A DNA stretch of 64,000 nucleotides from Adiantum capillus-veneris (GCA_014529385.2 CM043958.1:123862817-123926816); one strand, 5' to 3'; numbered from the stretch's first letter, positions 1 to 9,445 are shown. Notes: generated from the sequence alone by a model not told the origin. Made by a program: numbers and translations.

Positions 1-39
1 ACAGCATAACGGAGCAAAAACCCCTGCAGGTCAAAACAA

Positions 40-545
40 CCTGTCTAGGACGGATTCCCTCGATATCTGGAAGCTTTCTGGTAAGCTGTCACAGAAATTC
101 AGCGGGCTGTAATTCTCTGTTTTTCACTGCCGGGAGCCCAAAAGCCTGTACAAGCATCCCAAGGCTCTCACGAGGCTCCCCCGATGTTCCCTTGCAGTTT
201 AGGTGCGAAACCCTAAACCTGCAGAAAAACACAGCAGGCTGTAATTCCCTGTTTCGGATCGTTTTTAGTGGAGCGAACACGCCAACGCATGTCCCAAGGG
301 CTCCCGCACGCAATGGGACAGTTCCCCTATGAATTGGACGAGTTTTCACGCGAGAAAACTCTCCAAACTCGCAATCTTTCGTGATGTAACTGTGCGTACC
401 TGTGGGGGGTTAGCAATTAGCTAATCCAGTTCCTGTTCAGAAGGCTCTTGCCTTGGCAAACGCGCATAAACCCCAAGAACTGTACATAGGTCAAATGAGA
501 AGCCCACTAGTGGGGCATAACATACTGTACGTAGGGGAGAAAGAG
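40..545 (-). repeat. Dispersed repeat, inverted relative to the copy at 17 kb
   Basis: The reverse complement of this stretch aligns by eye, at roughly 80 percent, with 17040-17420. Shared landmarks include the words GCGCGTTTGCCAAGGCAAGAG and GGATTAGCTAATTGCTAA, and the recurring word CAGAGAATTACAGC. No protein is recognised. The two copies bracket the first 17 kb in opposite orientation. It is most likely an LTR or other untranslated part of a retroelement; the class is not established. Confidence 0.6.
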
Positions 546-1985
546 AGCAGTATGTAGCGTGCGGGGCATCACTCCCGTCACCATACTGTGCATAGAGGGC
601 AAGGTAAGCATTCCATAGCTTCTGTACCTGCTACAATCCACCTGAGGCTGAAAATGGCGCCCCCTTTGTTGATATGCAACTCGTTTTTGCCTCCCAGAGT
701 GGCAGAATCGCTCACAGGCTGACACGTCGCCCAGTTTTCGAGTTTGGGCTTTCCCTGCTAAAAGTATCTCAACTGGTGCGTCAGTTGACTTGGCAGCAGA
801 GCAATAAAATGTTCCCCTTGTCATTCCAGAGCTAATGACGCGAACACATTTTCCGGTCAAAAATAGCAGTTCCCTAAATTTTAGGAGATGCTTCCATGGC
901 GTCCCTATTGGTCTCCTGACCATCATTGAAGACTACCATTTGACCAACATCTACAATGTGGGTTAATTTACTGGCCCCTTTCAACTTATAAAGTTGCAGT
1001 GACTTGACGAGTGGCCCAAATTCCAGTTTGGCGCACACGAGCTTCCATGCTCATCAGAATTCAGTGCTAACTGGCCCGGGCAGTCATAGTTGACACGTAC
1101 GGTCACGTACGACGGGTACACGTACGAAGACGTGCGGTACTAATCGAACTAAAAAAAATTAGACGTACGGTGACGTAACGTACGATGCAAAAAAAAATCA
1201 TGCATCTTACACATGATAGATCATATGAGTCATGACATCGACCTTAGTACTTAGTACCAGGGCTAGAAACAAACATGTTTCCTAACCGATCAAAATAAGG
1301 GAAAACTTGAGTTTTCAGGTCAAAGTTTGAAGCTTTTGCCGGTAATTACACTAAAACTTGTGTAAATTTGCCGGTTTTCTTAGAGGCAAGCTCAAAATCT
1401 AATCGGGATTTTATAATTTCAACCGGTTAAAATACACTAGACCCCGGCTTTTTTCTAACACTGCTTAGTGCTAAATTCTTGTAACTTAAGTCTTACAAGT
1501 TAGAACATGAAAGATCTGTCCATGGACATTGGAAACGGCAATGTCCGAAGAAAGAAGAATCATGATCTCCAAAGTGGTGGCGGCCATAGTAGATCCGCTA
1601 CCCAAGCCTCGTCGCACATAGGTCATGGTGGTTTGAGCCAATGCAGCCATTGGGCTCTTGTTCAAATGCAGTCGAGATGCAAAACATTCCCACACCAAAA
1701 ATCGCCCCCGAAAAAAAAAAAAAAACGGACGACTCATGTACGGAACGTACGAGTCGTACGGTACGGTACGGAACGTCCTGTACGTCGAACGTGGACAACC
1801 CTGCGGGCAGTCCCTGTCTGACCGACCTAGATCCCCAATGTGAGAAACCCATTTGGCTGCAGCCGTTTCACACTGGCCATGCAATGTCCACTTGCACCTT
1901 TTCAAGGGTTTTGGGACAAACAAGTAAAAATAAAATAAATATATCTAATACTTACTTACAGAAGGCAACAGGAAAAATACACCTC
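546..1985. other. No gene seen; contains two CGTACG-rich blocks
   Basis: No coding region is supported here. Two clusters rich in the self-complementary word CGTACG lie at about 1083-1180 and 1728-1800, separated by AT-rich sequence with A runs (about 1151-1158, 1190-1196, 1710-1724). They could be the ends of a decayed inverted-repeat element. I could not define termini or a target duplication. Confidence 0.4.
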
Positions 1986-1989
1986 CTGG

Positions 1990-2052
1990 TGACAACTGTC
2001 ACTCACTGGGCAAGATTTAGACTTCTTTGCCTTTTTCTTGCCCTTTCCGAAG
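1990..2052 (-). pseudogene. Left shard of a minus-strand gypsy gag
   Basis: This Lys-rich antisense segment resembles 13140-13200 of the second minus-strand gypsy element in the window. The same gag region resumes at about 5005, so the short LTR element at 2058-4999 sits inside this gag. It is a flank remnant, not a functional gene. Confidence 0.5.
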
Positions 2053-2057
2053 CGTTG

Positions 2058-2712
2058 TGTAACAAACTGCTGACGTGTCAAAGCCTAAAGAATAGAGTCA
2101 ACGTACAGATGTGGCCGAGGGGCCTAAACCCTAATGTCTGCCAGAAACCCTAACTGTTGAAACCCTAATGCTAGAAACCCTAATGCTGGAAACCCTAACC
2201 CTAAAACCTACGAACTCTAATTTTGAAAACCCTAACCCTAAAACCTGCAAACCCTAAATTCTACCAGAAACCCTAACCCTAATCCTAAGGCAACAGACAA
2301 ATTCTGAAAATTGCGCTGACATGATGACGTGGCAGGCTGTACGGATTTTCGCAAATTCTGCTGGCAGCTTTTTGGCTTTGCTTTTGAACTAGAAGCTTTT
2401 GAGTTTTAAAGGCTTTTTACTATAACTGCTTTTCAAGCCAAGGGTCTTTAAATATGAGGCTAGGGCTCATTCTCTGGCATGCTTCCTGGAGAAGGTGCAG
2501 AGTCTGGAGTACCGGCTTGTACTTTGATGATGCAATATAAAGAAATACTGAAAGGGGCGCCAAGGTTTGGGGCCAATACTCTCTGGGGTGGAATTCCGCC
2601 ACTCCGTGTCGTGTGTCGTCTCTCTCTCCATTTCAGTTTTGTTGTTATTTGAAGTGCTTAAAGTTGTTTAGTGTGTTCTTTTCTATTGGCACGTGGTGCC
2701 GGCCCTGTGACA
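2058..2712 (+). repeat. 5' LTR of the short element, with AAACCCTAA motifs
   Basis: This is a 655-bp LTR with TG...CA ends. Positions 2124-2290 contain many copies of AAACCCTAA or CCCTAA spaced by short words such as TGCTGG. It also carries the block GAAATAC.GAAAGGGGCGCCAA (about 2541-2578), which recurs near 4825, 18190 and, inverted, 6021. A TTTAAATA motif near 2449 may act as a TATA box. Identity with the second LTR is high apart from the telomere-like array length and small indels. Confidence 0.9.
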
Positions 2713-2713
2713 G

Positions 2714-2725
2714 TGGTATCAGAGC
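2714..2725 (+). other. Primer-binding site (tRNA-Met type)
   Basis: TGGTATCAGAGC begins one base after the LTR end. It is the standard plant retrotransposon primer site, complementary to the 3' end of initiator tRNA-Met. Confidence 0.92.
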
Positions 2726-2799
2726 ATCAGGCGTGTGCTTTTCTGAAAGCATACCGGTCCCACAAAAGGGCAGACAGAGCTTTATTCGAGGATATATTC

Positions 2800-3310
2800 G
2801 CCCTCCAACCCGGACTTATTAGCCACTCCCACCCTTACTTCATCGCGCATCGGGCGCGCTCCCGTCTTCACCGCAGTGTCTTACAGGGCATAAGCCAATT
2901 AAGATCATTTGCAAGAGAAGGATCCAGATTTGTTTCAAGTCACTGTTTTTCTCAGAAGCAGTGCCATGCAGATGTTGATGTCTACAGCTACCAAGCAGCA
3001 TACTCCAAGTACTTGGCAAGCTTTCAAGAAAATTTTTGCCCGAAGTTATATGGTTTCTGACATCTTCCTTCGGAGTACAATTTTTGGCAGAGTGGGGTAT
3101 CCTGAAATGCTTGCCATGGAAACCCTAGCAGATTATAGCTTGAAGTTTCTCGACATCTCCCAGTAGATGTCTCTTCACGAGCAGATGAACTTGGAGACCG
3201 AGTGCGATTGCTATCTTGGGACTACCATCGCCGCCAAAGAAACACTGTTTGTCCAAGAGCTGATGGACCATGCTGTGCTCGGCTACGACCTTATGGAAGA
3301 AACCTAACCC
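2800..3310 (+). pseudogene. Gag-like remnant in the short element
   Basis: Broken reading frames on the plus strand (best at 2909-3166) contain a stretch like the retrotransposon gag fold: a helix-rich segment with TPSTWQAFKKIFARSYM, where gypsy gag usually has W..F...F. In-frame stops and frame changes follow near 3165 and 3305. No zinc knuckle or pol domain is present. The gag assignment is inferred from this short pattern and from context. Confidence 0.4.
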
Positions 3311-3572
3311 TAATTTTTGGTGCAAGTTTCAGGATGGAAAGTCAATCGACTTTTCGAGCTCGACTGATGTCGAGATTGCTTTTTAAGTTTAAGTTCTGTT
3401 TGAGCTTGTTTGGTGATCCTGTTTGGAATTTGTTTGAAATCGATGGTATCTGTTTTGAACCTGTTTTGGTGCCGATTTGAATTGTTTGACTCTGGTTTGA
3501 TATTGGTTTCAATGATTGGTGATTTTACTCCCAGGTGGAGAAGTGAGAAATGATGTTTGAGAATGCTTGTTC

Positions 3573-3925
3573 ATACTCGTGGTCCGGACCCTTGTGGTTA
3601 TTTGCGGGGGGAGTATTGGATGATTGAAAAGTGTTGTTTTTACTCATGGCCCGGACCCTTGTGGTTATTTACGGGGGGAGTATTGTTGTTGTTACTCATG
3701 GCCCGGACGTGGATGGTTATGCGGGAGGAGTATTAAGAAGTCTGAGTAGTGGTTACTCTCAGCACCTCCAAACGACGCAGGCTGCGGTCTGGGGGGCGTT
3801 TGGTTGTAAAAAGCCTCTATCTCATGGCCCGGACCTTTTTAGGTTATTTGCGGGAGGAGTGATGAGGGAGTCGTTGAACAGCTCATGGGCCGGACCTGGA
3901 TGGTTATTTGCAGGGGGAGTGTTCA
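3573..3925 (+). repeat. Five degenerate tandem copies of a CCCGGACC...GGGGGGAGT unit
   Basis: Five imperfect units share the layout CTCATGGCCCGGACC, then TGGTTATTTGC, then GGGGGGAGT or GGGAGGAGT, at variable spacing. They occupy much of the 3' half of the interior of the short LTR element. No protein is recognised. The purine-rich ends resemble polypurine tracts, but a function in priming is only a guess. Confidence 0.7.
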
Positions 3926-4131
3926 TCGGCGACTTTATGTTTCTATGTCTTGTAACATGCATATGTGAGCATTTGTGTTGCATTGTGATGTGCCAACCAC
4001 TGAATATTCCTAATTGGATGAGATTGCCTGGGTATGTAATTTTAGTGCATTAAGACACCCGAGGAAGATCAGTACGGTCTGGGTGTGATGGCTAATTTTA
4101 CTACGCCGGAATATCAAGAGTTCCGATCTGG

Positions 4132-4230
4132 ACGAAAGGAGAAGCTAACTCCTTGATCAAAACAGCCGATAGGAGCAGCTAACTCCTTGATCAAAAGAGC
4201 AGAAAGGAGAAGCTAACTCCTTAATAAAAA
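4132..4230 (+). repeat. Three ~32-bp tandem repeats, each able to form a hairpin
   Basis: Three copies of a unit built around AGGAGAAGCTAACTCCT are separated by TGATCAAAA-like linkers. AGGAG and CTCCT within each unit are complementary, so each copy could fold into a small stem-loop. They lie about 100 bp upstream of the purine tract of the short LTR element. Confidence 0.7.
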
Positions 4231-4329
4231 GAGCAAATTGATTGTCCCTTGGAATGATCCTCGGAAATTTTTGAGCTAACTTGAGTTGTTTTGCAGGTAT
4301 GCTGTAATCGCGGATGATTGCTCTTTTTC

Positions 4330-4341
4330 AAGAAGGGGAGA
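4330..4341 (+). other. Polypurine tract
   Basis: The purine run AAGAAGGGGAGA lies directly against the start of the second LTR, where plus-strand DNA synthesis is primed in LTR retrotransposons. Confidence 0.88.
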
Positions 4342-4999
4342 TGTAACAAACTGTTGACGTGTCAAAGCCTAAAGAATGGAGTCAACGTACAGATGTGGCC
4401 GAGGGGCCTAAACTCTAATGTCTGCCAGAAACCCTAACTGCTGAAACCCTAATGCTGGAAACCCTAACCCTAAAACCTGCAAACCTTAATTTCTGCCAGA
4501 AACCCTAACCCTAACCCTAACCCTAACCCTAAGGCAACAGACAAATTCAGAAAATTGTGCTGACATGATGACGTGGCAGGCTGTACGGATTTCCGCGTTT
4601 TGCGGTGGCTGATGACATGGCAGGCTGTACGGATTTCCGTAAATTGCGCTGGCAGCTTTTTGGCTTTGCTTTTGAACCAGAAGCTTTTGAGTTTTAAAGG
4701 CTTTTTACTATAACTGCTTTTCAGACCAAGGGCCTTTAAATATGAGGCTAGGGCTCATTCTCTGGCATGCTTCCTGGAGAAGGTGCAGAGTCTGGAGTAC
4801 CGGCTTGTACTTTGATGATGCAATATAAAGAAATACCGAAAGGGGCGCCAAGGTTTGGGGCCAATACTCTCTGGGGTGGAATTCCGCCACTCCGTGTCGC
4901 GTGTCGTCTCTCTCTTCATTTCAGTTCAGTTGTTATTTGAAGTGCTTAAAGTTGTTCAGTTATTCTTTTCTATTGGCACGTGGTGCCGGCCTTGTGACA
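4342..4999 (+). repeat. 3' LTR of the short element, with expanded CCCTAA run
   Basis: The 658-bp partner of the LTR at 2058. It contains five uninterrupted CCCTAA units near 4503-4532, where the first LTR has fewer. It also has an internal duplication of a segment around GCTGACATGATGACGTGGCAGG (about 4557-4640). It is followed at once by the target duplication CGTTG. Confidence 0.9.
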
Positions 5000-5004
5000 C
5001 GTTG

Positions 5005-5589
5005 TTTCTTGCTTCGCTTTTTGCCTTTTCTGTCTGCTTCACTCAAATCTGAAGAGCTAGAAGAACTATTAGAAGAAGAAGAAGAAGAAGAAGAAGAAGA
5101 AGAACTAGGTAGTCCTTCAAATCGAACACGCTTCTGTTTATTTGCCTTATCAAATGTCGACTGACGACCCGAATATCCCGGGAAGTCAGTGCCTTTCTTC
5201 TGCTTTTTGCCGTGCTTTTTAGCTTTGTTCTACGCGTCAAAAAGTTGAGCAATCTGTGCATCAACCACCTCTTCTAATTCCTTCTCTGAATATGTCTTGT
5301 GAGCAGAAGGTTTCTTGAGAGCGGGTTTCGGGGGTGGTGGTGTGGTTTTCTGCCAGTGCTCGTGCACTTCCTGAAAAGAAGTCTCGCTCATATATTTTGC
5401 CAATTTTGGGTCCTTCGCAAAATTGAGCATCATCTTTGTTGCATCGCCGATCAATTGACGACGCTTCATCTCTCGTTGCTCTGCCTGAGTAGGCCGAGGC
5501 GGGCCATACTCTCTGCCGGAATCTTCGTTGTGATCCCTTCCCGCATCTCCGGATGCAGAGGGAGTCGACCGATCCTTGCGTGAAGCCAT
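5005..5589 (-). pseudogene. Gypsy gag N-terminal region (interrupted)
   Basis: An open frame at 5230-5589 gives a 119-residue, Pro/Lys-rich, charged polypeptide beginning MASRKDRSTPS and including the helix ELEEVVDAQIAQLFDA before a stop. A GAA/TTC triplet run (5068-5105) encodes a low-complexity acidic or serine-rich stretch further along. Nearly the same order of motifs occurs at 13150-13400 and 15553-15600 in a second element, which supports the gypsy gag reading. The gene continues into the shard at 1990-2052, having been split by the 2.9 kb insertion. Confidence 0.6.
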
Positions 5590-5689
5590 AGGTGCCGCGG
5601 AAGAAAAAAAAATTGGGATCGGATTTCCCGTAGAAGAGAAATCAGCCGTGCTCTGCTACCACACGCCGGTCGGATGATTTTCCGACCGT

Positions 5690-5765
5690 TCCCCTCCGTC
5701 CCCGGCCCGGTTTCAGCCGTTCCCCGGGCCTAGGCCTCGTCTCCCCCGTCCCCTGTAACTATGGT
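5690..5765. repeat. Fragment resembling the end of the 7.6-8.3 kb transposon
   Basis: The GC-rich segment ends in GTAACTATGG after several CGTTCCCC/CCCGT motifs, like the right end of the transposon at 7579-8317. Only one end is visible, so it may be a truncated or diverged relative. Confidence 0.35.
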
Positions 5766-5989
5766 CTAAAGTAAAGAATTTCGGGTGAAAGTCAAAGCCT
5801 ACCGTCGCACTGACCGGTTTCAAGGTTCCGTTACCGAGACATCAATCACTTTTTCCTCAAGAAGTGAGCCTCGGTTGTTTTGGGTAAAGACACTGTAACA
5901 GACTTGGACATTCCAAGTGAAGAATCAATCGCGAAAGCACCAAATAACCACTTCAAAACAATTCACAGTTCACAATAGATTTGCATTGG

Positions 5990-6230
5990 CCCGAGGGAGT
6001 TCCGTGCCTAGAGATATTGGCCCCAAAGACTGGTGCCCCTTTCTGTATTTCTTTTTGTATTAATTAGTGTTCAGAGTACAAGAGTGGTTGGGTCTCACTC
6101 TCAGACAATGCGTCCAGATGCTCTGCAGAGTGGGAGCCCAATCCACTTATTTATTTTACAAGGGTTGCCAAAAAGCAGTGCCCCAAAATCTTCAAATCAA
6201 AAGCCTAAAAATAAAAGCAAAGGAATTCTC

Positions 6231-6288
<58 letters not shown>

Positions 6289-6490
6289 TTGCGTAGAGAA
6301 AAGCAACTCAAAGGCTGCCGTCAATCAGTCTGTAATTCACGCCACAATTTTCGGAATTATGTCGTACGGTGCCACGTCATCATGCCTCCGTACTTTTCGG
6401 GTTCAGCCCTGCTACCATTAGGGTTAGGGTTAGGGTTTCTACAGTTTTAGGATTTCTGGCAGGTTTTAGGGTTAGGGTTTCCAGAATTGC
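5990..6490 (-). repeat. Inverted, diverged LTR of the short-element family
   Basis: On the minus strand this stretch contains the GAAATACAGAAAGGGGCACCA block and, further on, TTAGGG/CCCTAA clusters (6416-6480), as in the LTRs at 2058 and 4342. A CT microsatellite interrupts it at 6235-6284. The termini are unclear. Confidence 0.5.
6235..6284. repeat. CT/GA microsatellite
   Basis: An uninterrupted CT dinucleotide run of about 50 bp. Apparent Ser-Leu reading frames across it are artefacts of the repeat. Confidence 0.97.
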
Positions 6491-6672
6491 TCTCGGGCAG
6501 CAACGTCATCACTTTGTGACAGACACAAAGTACAGAAACGCGGGATTACACTGGCCGACAAAGGGAAGGGCATTATGGAAGAGGGCTTCTCTTCGAAGGA
6601 CAGACAGGAAATACCTATGGTGTTCGAGATTGGCGAGAGCTCACGGCCACATCAGTCTTTACCTCCTGATGA

Positions 6673-7236
6673 TGTGAATGTCCCTCTAGTATAAGGCTTT
6701 CTGACTGGGCAACTCGAGGATGATGCGTTCAGGGCTCAGTTAGTTGTCGCGGTGAATGTGTTTTCGCAAGTGGTGCAGAACCCAAGGTTTATGGAGTTCT
6801 TGCAAGCGCCACCAGTGCCACAACAAAATAGACAACCTCCTGTTGATGTGAATGTCCCTCCAATACAAGGCTTTCTGACTGGGCAACTCGAGGAAGATGC
6901 GTTCAGTCTGTACCTCCTGTTGATGTGAATGTCCCTCCTATACGGGGCTTTCTGACTGGGCAACTTGAGGACGATGCGTTCAGGACGCAGTTAGTTGCCG
7001 CGGTGAATGTGTTTTCGCAACTGGTGCAGAACCCAAGGTTTATGGAGTTCTTGCAAGCGCCACAAGTGCCACAGCAAAATAGACAAACTACACCACGAAC
7101 AGAGCTTGTTGAGGCTCAAGCCCAAGTACTTCATGCATCTCAGCAGGATAGGGAACACTCGCATGTTGCGGAGTTAGGGGCTCCAAAACAGGTTCCTCCC
7201 GTCCTCGAACAGGTGGTTAGGACGCCTATTCCATAG
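6673..7236 (+). pseudogene. Gypsy gag-region remnant with an internal triplication
   Basis: A unit of about 170-180 bp is repeated: one full copy at 6673-6845, a partial one at 6846-6907, and another at about 6915-7095. The best frame (6925-7236) reads through motifs such as GFLTGQLEDD, AAVNVFSQLVQNPRF and EFLQAP. I read it as a gag-proximal region because a gypsy-type C-terminal tail and LTR follow on the same strand. The first unit contains an in-frame stop, and no zinc knuckle, RT or integrase lies between this and the tail, so the element has a very large internal deletion. Confidence 0.45.
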
Positions 7237-7246
7237 GCTATGCTAG

Positions 7247-7516
7247 ATGAGGATCAGCCAGAAGTTGAGGAACTTGATGAGATCCTGGTACCTGAGCAAG
7301 CTTAGGCACTTAAGGACAGAAAAGTTAAAAGGACAGGTTGCAAGATGCTACTTGGTGAAGTTCAAGTACTATCCGCCTATGGATGCAAAGTGGATGGAAG
7401 AGCATGAACTATCAGAGTCACCAAATGTATTGCAGCTTTACCTTGAAGCCTTTGGGTTACAACCTACTTATGCCCCAACCCAACATGTGCAAAGGAGGGC
7501 TCAAATGTACATATGA
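7247..7516 (+). pseudogene. Gypsy pol C-terminal tail, chromodomain-like
   Basis: An 89-codon frame contains LVKFKYYPPMDAKWMEEHEL, which matches the pattern of the chromodomain-like tail of gypsy integrases (V.F.GYP...A.W). It is followed by LQLYLEAFG. It lies just after the gag repeats and before a transposon insertion and an LTR. It is the 3' coding remnant of the same plus-strand element. Confidence 0.5.
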
Positions 7517-7578
7517 ATTCAGTGTAATAGATGGAAACGACAAATTTATGAAGGTCTCATTAAGTCATTTGTATCTAT

Positions 7579-8038
7579 CGTAGTTACCGGGGAACGCCCC
7601 CTAGCCCCCGTTCCGGCGTTCCGGGGGGGCAGTTCCCTTCCTGAACGTTCCGAAACGTCCCGAAACGTTTGATGTTCCGGGTGGCCAGTGCAAACCGGAA
7701 CGGCCGTTCCGGAACGTTCCGAACGCCCCCAAAACGTTCCGGAATGCCCCTGGAACGGCCAACGGCTACAAACAAATTTGGCAAAAATTGAAAAAATTGA
7801 AGTAAATGTTTGGGCTTCTTTTTGAAGTGTGCAAGGCCTCAAGGACTCATAAAATGCACCCCCCTCCCCCTTTCTCTCCACAAGCTAATCCTCAAGGCTC
7901 AAGCTCTCTCCCTCTCACACTCTCAAGATCTCTCCCTCTCAAGACTCACTCTCTCAAGGCTCAAGGCTTTAAGCCTTCAAGCTCTCTTCCTCTCCCTCCC
8001 ACTCTCTCAAATCTCTCCCTCTCCCTCTCACTCTCTCG

Positions 8039-8101
<63 letters not shown>

Positions 8102-8317
8102 CTAGTCATAGCAAGATTGAATGGTCTTCAAAACGAGTTTTTTGTGAGTATTAGAGTCAAAGCACTCTAATACTCCTTGTATTTAAACACAAGAAGCTAA
8201 AAAATGCACTATTTGGGTGTTTTTTATACCTCCCGTTCCCGTTCCGAACCCCTAGCCGTTCCCCCGTTCCGCGGGGATCTCGTCGCCGTTCCCGTTCCGC
8301 GTTCCGGGTAACTATGG
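7579..8317. mobile_element. Non-autonomous TIR transposon, hAT-like, 739 bp
   Basis: The ends are CGTAGTTACCGGGGAACG and the complement of a right end that reads CATAGTTACCCGGAACG, forming terminal inverted repeats. The octamer GTATCTAT flanks both sides (7571-7578 and 8318-8325), an 8-bp target duplication as hAT elements make. Inside are many CGTTCCGGAACG-like words near both ends (7600-7760 and 8228-8310) and a 56-bp CT run. No transposase is encoded. The hAT assignment rests on the 8-bp duplication; terminal bases fit only loosely. Confidence 0.7.
8041..8096. repeat. CT microsatellite inside the TIR transposon
   Basis: A pure CT run of about 56 bp preceded by imperfect CTCTCAAG-type repeats (7900-8040). 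Confidence 0.96.
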
Positions 8318-8428
8318 TATCTATGTGTTACGACCTTTCTTGCGGATACATGCGATGATAAAAGAGTGCTAACAACACAAGATCATCAGTGGCATGTATT
8401 TATGATATGCAATCGAGGACGTTTGCGA

Positions 8429-8690
8429 TTTCAAGAGGGGGGTATATCACGAGGACGTGGCAACTGCTAACCTTAGTTGTTGGTTTCTTTCCAATGATTT
8501 TTGTTTTATTTTTGAGACCCTCTTTTTGAAGTTGCAAATGGTCGGACATTGTAAGGCCAATGTGAACGGTAGTTTCACCCGCAGACGGGAAGCTGGTCGG
8601 CACTGGAATTCGTATAGTAAGAGGATGTCTAGGCTCAATTCAAGATCATATAGGTCCCCCCGTCGCACTTAGCAAGTCGGTGGATACTAG
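8429..8690 (+). repeat. Polypurine tract and 3' LTR fragment of the plus-strand gypsy remnant
   Basis: The purine tract TTTCAAGAGGGGGG (8429-8442) is followed near 8445 by TATCACGAGG, the counterpart of TGTCACGAG at 16404. Both copies then share TTGTTGGTTTC, TTTTTG.GACCCTCTTTT and GGATACTAGGAA or its variants. The mutated TG start and the abrupt change to minus-strand RT sequence near 8700 show it is truncated. Confidence 0.6.
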
Positions 8691-8699
8691 GAAGTGAAC

Positions 8700-9110
8700 T
8701 CAATAAAGGCACAAAGTCTCGCAATGCCTGAAAGACCTGTAGCAGATGTCGTTTATGTTCTGCCTCATCCTTGGAGAAGATTATAATGTCATTAAAGAAA
8801 GTGCCAACAAAAGCTCTGTACTATCTGAAAATCCTGTCCATCATTCAGTTAAAAGTCACTGGAGCATTGGTAAGGCCAAAAGGCATCACCAAAAATTCAT
8901 ATAAATTGAAGCTCGTCCGAAAAGCAATCTTGTAGACATCGCACGGCGCAATTTGGATCTGATGATATCCTCTCTTCAAATCGATCTTGCTAAAACAAGA
9001 GGATCCCTGTATTGCATCATGTAAGCCCACATAGGGTACTTCTCCCCATCCAATCTGTCCTCATCAGCACATCTTGAACACATCTATGTTGTTTTCAGCC
9101 ATGGAAAATG
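8700..9110 (-). pseudogene. Gypsy reverse transcriptase fragment
   Basis: The minus-strand frame at 8845-9030 contains [15 protein letters not shown] and [13 protein letters not shown], the classic gypsy RT blocks 3 and 4. Further along, after a stop, comes FFNDIIIFSKDEAEHKRHL, where the catalytic FLDD has become FND. Only the RT core is present, with stops on both sides. It is a dead fragment, perhaps belonging with the LTR and primer site at 9432-9446. Confidence 0.82.
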
Positions 9111-9431
9111 CCTGCACGTGATGTGAAAGTGAGTGAGACCAGCATGTGCTATATAGCACAACCCACAGTAGATTGTATGAGACCTGTTATGTAGCAATTG
9201 GCACTGATCGAAATTATGCACAAAATGATAAAATTGCCTGTGCAGACCTAGTTGTAGTGGAAACGGAGGTCAAAATGAGCATGAAATGAAATTCAGAGTA
9301 GACCAAGCTCTACGGGTTCTCCCAAATTTTTTTGTCAATCTGTTGACACTCGCCAAAGCTCGTTGAAATCTGACAAAACGCGTAAGGGTGTTCTGGCGAC
9401 GCTGACGACTAAGCCCGAGAGAACGTGACCT

Positions 9432-9443
9432 GGTCTGATGCCA
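9432..9443 (-). other. Primer-binding site, minus strand
   Basis: The minus strand reads TGGCATCAGACC two bases after CCAACA, resembling the tRNA-Met primer site TGGTATCAGAGC with two changes. It marks the inner edge of a minus-oriented LTR lying to the right. Confidence 0.65.
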
Positions 9444-9445
9444 AT

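Larger units (their letters stand above)
2058..4999 (+). mobile_element. Complete short LTR retrotransposon, non-autonomous
   Basis: Two near-identical LTRs (2058-2712 and 4342-4999), both starting TGTAACAAACTG and ending GTGACA, flank a 1.6 kb interior. A perfect 5-bp target duplication CGTTG lies at 2053-2057 and 5000-5004. A primer site TGGTATCAGAGC follows the first LTR and a purine tract precedes the second. The interior holds only a weak gag remnant and two tandem-repeat blocks, with no protease, RT, RNase H or integrase. It must therefore have moved with enzymes supplied by another element. It is a TRIM/LARD-like derivative; its autonomous partner is not in view. Confidence 0.93.

Noticed and set aside
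3573-4230. CRISPR-like array
   Set aside because: Units are imperfect and variably spaced inside a plant LTR element; CRISPR is not expected in a nuclear plant genome.
4501-4535. Interstitial telomere or chromosome-end relic
   Set aside because: The CCCTAA array lies within an LTR that has a second copy with a shorter array, so it is part of the element. The usual plant telomere unit also has one more A.
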